From positions 1 through 11,542 of the forward strand of contig JAHFLI010000020.1 in assembly GCA_023255615.1 (NCBI GenBank): a DNA stretch of 11,542 nt, written 5' to 3'. Positions 4,056 through 11,263 of the stretch are shown piece after piece; the first letter of the stretch is position 1, and each line of letters opens with the position of its first letter. The notes beneath the pieces were generated by a model. The model had not been told where the DNA came from. It ran no database searches and saw only the letters and a list, made by a program, of their open reading frames with translations. Origin of the DNA: Candidatus Woesearchaeota archaeon. Its GTDB lineage: Archaea > Nanobdellota > Nanobdellia > Woesearchaeales > JACQSR01. The position numbers and the translations under genes were made by a program.

Positions 4056-6758
4056 TTATTTCCACACCCGTACCTCCACGACTGTTGGACCCCACATGAA
4101 GGGGATTTTTCCGACGGAGACGGTATCAATAGTAAGATCAGATGGACCAAATTTGACATATAATTTTCCGTTTCCATCAAAGTCAAGTTGCTCAAAGAGA
4201 TGACATAACGCGTTGTCGATTGCATCGGTTGTAAATTGGACATCGCAATGAGTTCCTGCGCTATATGCGCATGTCTTGATGCCGATATACGTTGATGGTG
4301 CAGGAATTGATGTATTTGTTCCGTCTTCGAATTGCAAAGACCATAAACATCCTTCTGCTTTTTCAAAGACACCCGTATAATTTATTGAAAGAGGTACTCC
4401 GACCGTATAGATTATTCGATTGTCCGGAGAACCGATCGTTGTGTTTGATGGCGAAATTCCTGTACCAATACGAATGGTGTTGTCTCCCGATTTGATCAGA
4501 TTAACGGGAAGATAAATGGTGTACGGATCTCCAAGTTTTTGGTAATTTGATCCGAACGTAGAGAGGTTATAAAACGTTGTCCACGCATTATTGTTATAAA
4601 TCAATCCTTTATCCGTCCATGTATTTCCTGAATACGAGGTAACTTTTGCATCATAGACGGTCACTGTTTGAGGAATCGTAATAATAATTTCCGAGATCGT
4701 ATTGTTAAATCGTGGGCTTTCAACAATAACGGGTATTTTTCCAAATTCAACTGAAGGTACAAGGGGGGTGTAATTTATTTCAAGATAAGATTCAGGATAA
4801 AGATAGGTAGTCGAGAAATTTCCTGACGCCGATGCCACCTGTTCTTTGTAACTTAAATTGAGAATTTGTTGAGAGATCGTTTGATAAAATGACGCAAGCA
4901 ACGTTGCATTCGTGCTCGAATAATATTGACCTTTTCCGCATTTTGCAATATCTTGTAATGTACCGTTTGCCATGGCGCAAGAGGACACTGGACCGAATCC
5001 AATGGAATAGACGGTAGCATTGAGTTGAGATTGTACACGGCATGAACTCCAATTTGCATTTGTCCGTCCACATGCACAATCATTGACAGCACAATCATCG
5101 CTTCCACCATAACACCCCGATCCACTTCCTAACCAAATTCCCTCATCATTGAGAAGACCAGTTCGTGTTCCCATGCAACCACCACTTGTTTGACACGTAT
5201 GAGTAGGAATACCATCGGTCATCATCAACACATATCTTTTTCGTGAGGAATTACTTTGCGTGCTGAGAAGAGAATAGGCATCATTTAATGCGCAACAAAT
5301 GCACGTTCCTCCTTGGATTTGATAGCCATCGATCTTCCCTTTGAGAAGAGAAGTATTGCCTGCTAATCCTTGTTCATAGACACGACCTTTGTACGGCGAT
5401 CCTTCATCGGCATAAAACCCAGATAATCCCACACGATTTCCAGACGCATTTAAGATGGCATCAATAAATTGTTTATCGAGGCATTTAGCAAGTGCGATTC
5501 TTTTTGTTGATGCATCATACAATAAGGGATCTGAGCACGATCGATTTGTTCCCGTATTATCGTTATCCAAGCGACTGTCCATGCTGCCGGACAGATCAGT
5601 AATCAACACGACATCAGTATCTCCGGAGCCGATGGTATTTTTTGTAAAATCGACTAATCCTAGTCTAACGGGTACGGTGAGATTGCTAATTTGGGTAAAA
5701 TTTAGAACTGCCGAAAGTTGTGTCGAAGAATTTGAGACGGTGAGATTCGATCCGGAAACGGTCTGATTAAAAATAGTCACGTTTCCAATCGTGAGAAATA
5801 AACTGTAATTGCTGGTATATTTTAGATAGACGGACATAGACGTGATTTTTCCCGGAATGGAAAAAGAAGAATACAGATTGATGATTCCGTCAACGCCAGG
5901 AAAGTACATTTTTTCTGTCCCTGATGTGGTGCTCACTTCTGAGGTGGTATAATCAACTCGAAGATACCCACCACCGATGTACTTGTTTGTTGTATTGAAT
6001 GCGAGCTTCATTTTATTTTCTCCCGCATGAAATCGTTTGTAGACGGTTGAATTGAACGTCCATGATGATGCACCAGTTGTACTATTGCTTTGTGTGTAAT
6101 ATCCTGAATACACATCATTGATATACAGTTTAAAGCCACCTCCCGCATTGGCTTCGAGATACCCATTATTGACGCTGGAAATCGATGAGGGAAGAAATAC
6201 TTTTTTAGTGAGATTACCATCGCCCTCATAACCACCAAAATACGTAAATGATCCACTTGTTCGCTCATTAATATTCGAGAGAAACGCTCTCGCAGTGACC
6301 CCTTCAATGAGTTTGTCTTTCTCAATTCCAGAGATAAGTTCTTTTGAAGAGACGAGATCGGATGCGTTTTGATTTTTGCTGGATATAATCGGTGCAATAA
6401 AGCCAGCACTCCAGACACCTACATTGTAATAATTGGGAACAACAGAGAGGAGAGTCATATTCATCATTAACGAAGCTGCATTGGTATTTCCCTCTACTTG
6501 ATAGCGCAACAGTTGCTCCATCACCGTTCGATTTCCGTCTGTGACATTCGTATTGTTCAGAAGAGCTTTTAGTGCGGGGTCCTGAATTTCTGCAAGTTTC
6601 ATGTTTGATAAAATTTGAACGAGATCTGAAGAATAGTACACTGGTTGTGGTGAGCTTGTCGGTTTTGGCGTCGATAACGAAAGAAAAACAAGAACAGTTA
6701 AGATCAGCATCGTTGCAATCAAGGCATCAAGACTGAAAAAAACTCCTTTTTTTACCAT
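4056..6758 (-). CDS. Prepilin-like von Willebrand A domain surface protein (candidate pilus-tip adhesin)
   Basis: A 900-residue protein. Residues 1-5 are basic (MVKKG), followed by a hydrophobic helix (FFSLDALIATMLILTVLVFL) like a prepilin leader. About residues 30-380 form a beta-rich ectodomain. A vWA domain starts near 383 with a complete MIDAS: D388-L-S390-G-S392, T485 (GGTCICCAL) and D515 (MMTDG). Between MMTDG and the next strand (ATVYSIGFG, near 581) is an insert with seven cysteines; there are 12 cysteines between 486 and 607. The C-terminal part has four more cysteines and a DFDGNGKL loop (859-866) resembling half an EF-hand. About 30 sequons suggest heavy N-glycosylation. By analogy with vWA pilin-tip proteins of other systems it could bind a surface ligand in a metal-dependent way. 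It overlaps the upstream gene by 7 nt. Confidence 0.88.
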   Translation of the reverse strand: MVKKGVFFSLDALIATMLILTVLVFLSLSTPKPTSSPQPVYYSSDLVQILSNMKLAEIQDPALKALLNNTNVTDGNRTVMEQLLRYQVEGNTNAASLMMNMTLLSVVPNYYNVGVWSAGFIAPIISSKNQNASDLVSSKELISGIEKDKLIEGVTARAFLSNINERTSGSFTYFGGYEGDGNLTKKVFLPSSISSVNNGYLEANAGGGFKLYINDVYSGYYTQSNSTTGASSWTFNSTVYKRFHAGENKMKLAFNTTNKYIGGGYLRVDYTTSEVSTTSGTEKMYFPGVDGIINLYSSFSIPGKITSMSVYLKYTSNYSLFLTIGNVTIFNQTVSGSNLTVSNSSTQLSAVLNFTQISNLTVPVRLGLVDFTKNTIGSGDTDVVLITDLSGSMDSRLDNDNTGTNRSCSDPLLYDASTKRIALAKCLDKQFIDAILNASGNRVGLSGFYADEGSPYKGRVYEQGLAGNTSLLKGKIDGYQIQGGTCICCALNDAYSLLSTQSNSSRKRYVLMMTDGIPTHTCQTSGGCMGTRTGLLNDEGIWLGSGSGCYGGSDDCAVNDCACGRTNANWSSCRVQSQLNATVYSIGFGPVSSCAMANGTLQDIAKCGKGQYYSSTNATLLASFYQTISQQILNLSYKEQVASASGNFSTTYLYPESYLEINYTPLVPSVEFGKIPVIVESPRFNNTISEIIITIPQTVTVYDAKVTSYSGNTWTDKGLIYNNNAWTTFYNLSTFGSNYQKLGDPYTIYLPVNLIKSGDNTIRIGTGISPSNTTIGSPDNRIIYTVGVPLSINYTGVFEKAEGCLWSLQFEDGTNTSIPAPSTYIGIKTCAYSAGTHCDVQFTTDAIDNALCHLFEQLDFDGNGKLYVKFGPSDLTIDTVSVGKIPFMWGPTVVEVRVWK

Positions 6759-7255
6759 ACCGTAACCCCCATACGAATGATAGAAGAGTTATAATTAACG
6801 AATCTTACCACTTTAATGAGCTGTTGAGGTTTTGCTGCAGTGTAATTGTTGCCCAGTTGAGTGATGCCAGAAACGCTTACTGAATTATTATTTTTGTCTT
6901 CAAACGTAATCAAATAATGATGATTAGTTGACAATAATTTTTTGCTCACTGAATAGTTGGTTGTTATCAGAGATTGAAATTGGAGCACTTTCGACTCTTG
7001 TAATCGCATTTTTCCGTCAGTGAGTCCAATGATGGTAACGTTGCTTACCGTCCAATTTTGAGGATATCCCGACGAAACGAGATAGCTGGAAATAATTTGC
7101 GCATCGAGGAGGATATCTTCTCGTTGCTGTACACGTTCATCAAGAAGATTGATGCTTTGCTGATAAAACAGAATGAGCGCTGCTACAAAGACTATCATCG
7201 CGATGATAATATCCAAGCTCCACACTTGAGCTTTAGTTGATGTAAATCTGCTCAT
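6752..7255 (-). CDS. Prepilin-like minor subunit (KAQVWSLD type)
   Basis: A 167-residue protein with leader MSRFTSTKA, probable cleavage before Q10, and the helix QVWSLDIIIAMIVFVAALILFY. It has Asp at mature +6 rather than Glu at +5, a variant it shares with the vWA protein (FFSLDALIAT). After the helix comes a coiled stretch (about 33-60), then a small ectodomain with several N-x-S/T sequons and no cysteine. Its start lies 23 nt inside the previous gene and its stop overlaps the vWA start (ATGGTAA), so translation is probably coupled along the operon; no Shine-Dalgarno is seen. Likely a minor pilin or pseudopilin that primes or caps the filament together with the vWA protein. Confidence 0.82.
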   Translation of the reverse strand: MSRFTSTKAQVWSLDIIIAMIVFVAALILFYQQSINLLDERVQQREDILLDAQIISSYLVSSGYPQNWTVSNVTIIGLTDGKMRLQESKVLQFQSLITTNYSVSKKLLSTNHHYLITFEDKNNNSVSVSGITQLGNNYTAAKPQQLIKVVRFVNYNSSIIRMGVTVW

Positions 7256-7625
7256 TGGTTTTGTTGATGTGGTTGAATCCTTTTTTTATCGATCCTTTAA
7301 CAGTAGGAATTGCTCGGGAAAAATCTTGAGTGCCATCGTTGACTATTACCTCATTTGCCACGATACTAATGGTATAATTATGGGAACCAAGAAAGGATGG
7401 AAGATAGAAATCTCTCGAATACCCATTTGACACTCGAGCTGCAAGATTGAATTCTTTTTGGACAACAGTAACAATATCTTCTCCGATTAATTGTTGCCTA
7501 TCTTTGTTGACTGAGTTCGTTTGATGGGCGATAAGACCCAGCATAACGATGAACATAAACAATAAGAATCCTGCTAATATCATGAATTCTATTGCCGTTT
7601 GTGCTTTTAGGTGCTGTTTATCCAT
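7233..7625 (-). CDS. Class III signal peptide pilin-like protein
   Basis: A 130-residue prepilin. The leader MDKQHLKA is followed by QTAIEFMILAGFLLFMFIVMLGLI: cleavage expected before Q9, with the canonical Glu at mature +5. A short polar ectodomain of about 95 residues follows, with sequons (NYT, NKT) and no cysteine. AGGGA lies 5 nt before the ATG. It overlaps its upstream neighbour by 19 nt and its downstream neighbour by 23 nt. Such small canonical prepilins beside a motor locus usually act as minor subunits; which is incorporated where cannot be told. Confidence 0.86.
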   Translation of the reverse strand: MDKQHLKAQTAIEFMILAGFLLFMFIVMLGLIAHQTNSVNKDRQQLIGEDIVTVVQKEFNLAARVSNGYSRDFYLPSFLGSHNYTISIVANEVIVNDGTQDFSRAIPTVKGSIKKGFNHINKTNEQIYIN

Positions 7626-8017
7626 ACAAATCCCTGTCGTGCTTCAATAACAATATCATGGTAGCCATACACGCTTGAAAGATTTCCTTGCAACGGAACA
7701 CGGGAGGAATAGAAAATATCTGTTGGTCCTGATTGAGTGTACACACGGAAATCAATCTCACTTGGTTTTACCGCGACTGATTGAATGCCTTTTGGAAGAA
7801 AAACTCTCATCGTTGATTTTGACGGTTCTCCGAAATAATAGACTGATTCTGCTTTGTCGACAATCCCTTTTGCAATTCCGTCGAGCTGATTGGTGTTGAT
7901 CTCATCTTGGGTTTGCCGTGAATAATAAAACGAAGTTGCGAGAATGAAGAGAACGAGAACGGTGGTAATCCCAAAGATTGCCATGTATTCAACGCTCGCC
8001 TGTGCCTCTTTTTTCAT
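7607..8017 (-). CDS. Class III signal peptide pilin-like protein, first gene of the minus-strand pilus operon
   Basis: A 136-residue prepilin with leader MKKEA, expected cleavage before Q6, and helix QASVEYMAIFGITTVLVLFILA with Glu at mature +5. The ectodomain (about 35-136) is beta-like, has two sequons (NLS, NST) and no cysteine. It opens the minus-strand operon; a TTTAAATA element is centred about 26 nt before the ATG and there is no Shine-Dalgarno, so the mRNA is probably leaderless. It is divergent from the membrane winged-helix/ATPase operon. Confidence 0.86.
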   Translation of the reverse strand: MKKEAQASVEYMAIFGITTVLVLFILATSFYYSRQTQDEINTNQLDGIAKGIVDKAESVYYFGEPSKSTMRVFLPKGIQSVAVKPSEIDFRVYTQSGPTDIFYSSRVPLQGNLSSVYGYHDIVIEARQGFVWINST

Positions 8018-8039
8018 AGAATGACCAGAGGAAAAAGAC

Positions 8040-8047
8040 TATTTAAA
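8040..8047 (-). promoter_or_regulatory. TATA element of the minus-strand pilus operon
   Basis: TTTAAATA on the minus strand is centred about 26 nt before the ATG at 8017, predicting a transcript that begins at or next to the start codon. The same octamer is used at 917-924. A weaker AT-rich alternative (TTTTAATA) lies near 8069-8076. Confidence 0.55.
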
Positions 8048-8079
8048 GATGTGTCTTAGGAAAGTCACTATTAAAAGAT

Positions 8080-8097
8080 TACTACATATATTTAAAA
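8080..8097 (+). promoter_or_regulatory. TATA region and TACTACA site of the plus-strand pilus operon
   Basis: TACTACA (8080-8086) runs directly into TATATTTAAAA (8087-8097). The TATA centre near 8090-8092 predicts transcription starting around 8116-8119, which is downstream of the ATG at 8113 and favours translation from 8137 or 8143. TACTACA is the same heptamer found in tandem before the major pilin promoter. Confidence 0.5.
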
Positions 8098-8119
8098 GAG
8101 TTCTGTGGATAAATGAGAT

Positions 8120-8135
8120 ACTACAGCAGTGTAGT
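8120..8135 (+). promoter_or_regulatory. Inverted repeat at the predicted transcript 5' end
   Basis: ACTACA-GCAG-TGTAGT is a perfect 6-bp inverted repeat with a 4-nt spacer, sitting at the predicted transcription start and ending 1 nt before the ATG at 8137. It could be an operator read as DNA or a 5' hairpin controlling translation. Its left arm contains the TACTACA heptamer. Confidence 0.45.
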
Positions 8136-8136
8136 T

Positions 8137-8883
8137 ATGGCTATGAAAAAAAAGAGACCGGTGAAGCACAAACCATCCACGATAACCCATAAACGACCTT
8201 CTTCCGAGAAGAATGTACCTCTCCAGAAAAAAGAAGTTGTTGTGCAGCATGTTCCTGCGCCGGCCAAAAAGAAGATCTCACCGCAGGCAATCTATTTCAT
8301 TGTGCTTATGATTGTGTTGTTGACGACAGTTTTTTTGGGATATAAACATTATACGATTGGAGAAATTAAGGTCTTTGCTATTCCTTTTTATGTTTCTATT
8401 GGTGTTTCGCTCTTGCTTATCATCATTGGAGTCTTGCGGGCGATAAAGAAAACACACGCTGTTGAGAAAAAACCAGTTTCTAGTTCCCTCACCTTCCTTT
8501 TCTTTTTTCTCTGTGTTGGTATTGCCGCTATTGCACTTTTCATGGCTATTTTTCTGCTCTTTATTTTTGCACTGATCTTTGCGATTATTGCGTTTTTCAT
8601 GATGCGGAAAGGAAAAAAGACCGTTGAACAGAAAAAAATAATTCCACTCATCAAGGATCTGGGAAAAGGGCACGTAGATAAGAAAAAATATGAAACCGAG
8701 ATTGATGTTCTCTATCGTCTCGTTCAAGAGAAAGGAAGGATTCAACTATCGGCTGTTGCACGATATTTCAATGTCGAGAAAAAAATGGTGGAGGATTGGG
8801 CAACCATCCTCGAAGAACATGGACTCATCAAAATCCATTATCCTGCGTTTGGAGAACCTGAGTTAATCAAATGGCAACCGTAG
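8137..8883 (+). CDS. Multi-spanning membrane protein with C-terminal winged-helix-like domain
   Basis: About 248 residues. A basic, proline-containing N-terminal tail (MAMKKKRPVKHK onward) leads to hydrophobic segments at about 50-68, 80-101 and a long one at 116-156 that probably spans twice. The cytoplasmic C-terminal domain (about 184-242) reads DVLYRLVQEKGRIQLSAVARYFNVEKKMVEDWATILEEHGLI, with the helix-turn-helix spacing of winged-helix proteins (LSAVARYF then VEDWATIL). I do not know the family. A membrane-tethered winged-helix next to an archaellum-type motor recalls ArnR of Sulfolobus, a membrane regulator of archaellum genes, so a regulatory role is plausible; a structural role with the motor is the alternative. 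The frame opens at 8113. It overlaps the ATPase gene by 13 nt. Confidence 0.82.
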   Translation: MAMKKKRPVKHKPSTITHKRPSSEKNVPLQKKEVVVQHVPAPAKKKISPQAIYFIVLMIVLLTTVFLGYKHYTIGEIKVFAIPFYVSIGVSLLLIIIGVLRAIKKTHAVEKKPVSSSLTFLFFFLCVGIAAIALFMAIFLLFIFALIFAIIAFFMMRKGKKTVEQKKIIPLIKDLGKGHVDKKKYETEIDVLYRLVQEKGRIQLSAVARYFNVEKKMVEDWATILEEHGLIKIHYPAFGEPELIKWQP

Positions 8884-10376
8884 AAAAATATCCAATAGAA
8901 GCAGATGGTGTACAAGCAGAAGTAGAGATTATTGGAGGAAAAGGTCTCGCGAATATGTATCAGCTGAATGCACCGGAACTTTCAAAACCGACCCTCGCAT
9001 TAGTTGATGAAATCAGGCATGAACTGATTACGGAAGTGAAGGTTAGTGCGGCAGAAATTCTGGATCCGAAAGTGATGGGAACGTTAAAGAAAAAATTCTC
9101 TGACAAAGCAAGTGAATTATTAAAACAAAAAATGCCTCTGATGAATGAAGATACCAAAACATTTCTTATTGGAACGCTTGTTCATGACATGCTCGGATTT
9201 GGGAAAGTAGAATTTTTGCTCAATGATGGTCACCTTGAAGAGATCGTCATCAATTCTTCGGGAGAACCCATCAGAATATATCATAAAAAATATGGATGGA
9301 TGTTGACCAACATTGTTGTCGATTCTGAAGATAAAATTCAAAACTTTTCTCAAATGATTGCACGACGTGTGGGAAGACAAATTTCCGTCTTAAATCCTTT
9401 GCTGGATGCTCACCTCGTTACGGGTGATCGAGCAAATGCTGTTTTTTATCCTATTGCAAACAAGGGAAACACCATTACCATTAGAAAATTTGCTCGAGAT
9501 CCGTGGACAATTATTGATTTGATCAACAATAAAACTGCAGACTCCTACAGTTTTGCGCTCTTTTGGCTTGCCATTCAATATGAAATGAACATTCTCATCA
9601 GCGGAGGAACTGCGTCGGGAAAAACATCTTTTTTGAACGCATTGACTCCCTTTATTCCTCCTAATCATCGTCTGATTAGCATTGAAGATACTCGTGAGTT
9701 ACAATTGCCGTCTTATTTGTACTGGTGTCCGTTAACAACGCGGCAGCCGAATCCAGAAGGAAAGGGAGAAGTGACCATGCTTGATCTTCTCGTGAATTCT
9801 CTTCGTATGAGACCAGATCGAATTATTCTTGGTGAAATGAGACGGAAAAAAGAAGCAGAAGTATTGTTTGAAGCGATGCATACCGGTCATAGCGTCATGG
9901 CAACGGTGCACGCAGATTCCATTAACGAGACCATTCAACGATTAGTCAACCCCCCTATTGAATTGCCTCCGAATTTATTAGGTGCTGTTAATTTGAATGT
10001 CGTCATGTTCAGAGATAGACGACGAGGGATTCGACGAGTCTTTCAAATCGGAGAATTTATCGCTGCGGAAGAGTCAGGTAATGTTACGATAAAACCCAAT
10101 ATCTTGTATCGATGGAAACCGGCAAATGATACTCTTGTTCAGCATTCATCCTCATTGCGATTATTTGAAGATTTAAGTAGACACACTGGACTGAGTCAAT
10201 CGGAGATTCTCAAAGATGTAAAAACAAAAAAATCAATTTTGGATTATTTGGTCAAACATAATATCCGATCTTTAGAAGAAGTCGGAAAAATAATGAACGC
10301 ATTCTATATCAACCCTGACGAAGTGATTAACGTCGTTGAGAAGAACGGGAAGCCTGAGCTTCTTCGAGGACCATAG
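8871..10376 (+). CDS. Type IV pilus/archaellum/Tad-type secretion ATPase (ArlI/TadA family)
   Basis: A 501-residue cytoplasmic hexameric ATPase of the VirB11/PilT/GspE superfamily that would power subunit insertion into the filament. The N-terminal domain (about 1-235) includes the GTLVHDMLGFGKVEFLL and ISVLNPLLDAHLVTGDRANA segments. Catalytic motifs follow in order: Walker A GGTASGKT (245-252, K251), Asp box IEDTRE (E272, D273), Walker B IILGEMR (G321, E322) and His box HTGHSVMATVHADS (H337, H340). The C-terminal 80 residues are helical and lead to the platform gene. All key residues are present. The ATG overlaps the previous stop by 13 nt and the next gene begins 1 nt after its stop. The broad name is certain; archaellum versus adhesive pilus is not. 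Confidence 0.96.
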   Translation: MATVEKYPIEADGVQAEVEIIGGKGLANMYQLNAPELSKPTLALVDEIRHELITEVKVSAAEILDPKVMGTLKKKFSDKASELLKQKMPLMNEDTKTFLIGTLVHDMLGFGKVEFLLNDGHLEEIVINSSGEPIRIYHKKYGWMLTNIVVDSEDKIQNFSQMIARRVGRQISVLNPLLDAHLVTGDRANAVFYPIANKGNTITIRKFARDPWTIIDLINNKTADSYSFALFWLAIQYEMNILISGGTASGKTSFLNALTPFIPPNHRLISIEDTRELQLPSYLYWCPLTTRQPNPEGKGEVTMLDLLVNSLRMRPDRIILGEMRRKKEAEVLFEAMHTGHSVMATVHADSINETIQRLVNPPIELPPNLLGAVNLNVVMFRDRRRGIRRVFQIGEFIAAEESGNVTIKPNILYRWKPANDTLVQHSSSLRLFEDLSRHTGLSQSEILKDVKTKKSILDYLVKHNIRSLEEVGKIMNAFYINPDEVINVVEKNGKPELLRGP

Positions 10377-10377
10377 T

Positions 10378-11262
10378 ATGTTTCGATTGCCCTATTCACT
10401 TTTTCCAATGCGCACCATGGAAAGAATCTCTGGGCTTGGTTTGGGAGAAACGATACTGCCTGCGTTTCCGTTTTTAAATTTGCATTTGAAACAGGCTGAA
10501 GTTGAGTATACTGCAAAAGAATATCTGAGCATGTGTGTTGTTGCGTCATCCTTTTTTTTCTTATTTATCGGTATTTCCGTCGGGAGTGTCTTATTTTTTG
10601 CTGGCGTGAGAAACTTTCTTGTGTTTTCTTTTCTTGCTGCATTTTTTGTCACCCTGTTTGTGTTTTCTCAGCAGCTTGCGTATCCAAAAATATTCGTCAA
10701 TAGACGAGTGAAGAATCTCGAACGTAATTTACTTCCTGCGTTGCAAAGCATTCTTGTTCAGCTGAATTCGGGAGTGCCGTTGTTTGACATTCTGGTCAAT
10801 ATCTCAAAGGAAGAGTATGGAGAAGTATCGAAAGAATTTTCAAAAGCAGTGAGAGATATTCATAGTGGGAGGCCCGAGATTGAAACGCTCGAAGAAATGG
10901 CTGCGATTAATCCTTCTCTTTTTTTTAGACGATCAGTGTGGCAGATTGTGAATGGTATGAAATCAGGTGCGGATATGTCGAGCGTGATTAACGAAACGAT
11001 TCACTTACTTTCTGAAGAGCAGTTGCTACAAATTCAGCGCTATGGAAGTCAGTTGAATCCATTAGCGATGTTTTACATGCTTGTTGTGGTGATTGGGCCC
11101 TCTCTTGGAATGACTTTTCTCATTATTCTCTCTTCATTTATTGCGCTTTCCGAAGGAACAGTAAAGATTGTGTTTTGGGTATTATATGGTATCGTCGTCT
11201 TTTTCCAACTCATGTTTATTGGTATTATCAAGGCTAAACGGCCAAATTTGTTGGGAGAATAA
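10378..11262 (+). CDS. Type II secretion F/TadC-like platform protein (ArlJ-related)
   Basis: A 294-residue inner-platform membrane protein that would couple the ATPase to the growing filament. Hydrophobic segments are at about 51-73, 78-98, 230-257 and 263-285. Between them lies the cytoplasmic T2SSF helical domain, beginning VKNLERNLLPALQSILVQLNSG, with the typical LPxxLxxLxxxLxSG pattern and a later FFRRSVWQIVNGMKSGADM. The frame opens at 10336 inside the ATPase gene, but ATG 10378 is chosen because GAGG lies 8 nt upstream and the ATPase stop is 1 nt before. The size and four segments match one half of the duplicated platforms of archaeal systems; the following gene supplies the second platform protein. 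Confidence 0.92.
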   Translation: MFRLPYSLFPMRTMERISGLGLGETILPAFPFLNLHLKQAEVEYTAKEYLSMCVVASSFFFLFIGISVGSVLFFAGVRNFLVFSFLAAFFVTLFVFSQQLAYPKIFVNRRVKNLERNLLPALQSILVQLNSGVPLFDILVNISKEEYGEVSKEFSKAVRDIHSGRPEIETLEEMAAINPSLFFRRSVWQIVNGMKSGADMSSVINETIHLLSEEQLLQIQRYGSQLNPLAMFYMLVVVIGPSLGMTFLIILSSFIALSEGTVKIVFWVLYGIVVFFQLMFIGIIKAKRPNLLGE

Positions 11263-11263
11263 G

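Noticed and set aside
3958..4095. Upstream extension of the 2980-3957 gene to a GTG at 4095, which would make the 35-nt element coding (TDKRVVSSGEC).
   Set aside because: It would overlap the vWA gene by 40 nt, add a hydrophilic stretch before an otherwise normal prepilin-like leader, and the matching frame around copy 1 has no start codon.
4108..4122. A short match (CCGACGGAG) to copy 1 of the 35-nt element.
   Set aside because: It is only 9 nt, lies in the vWA coding region, and lacks the conserved ends and CAACCCTC core.
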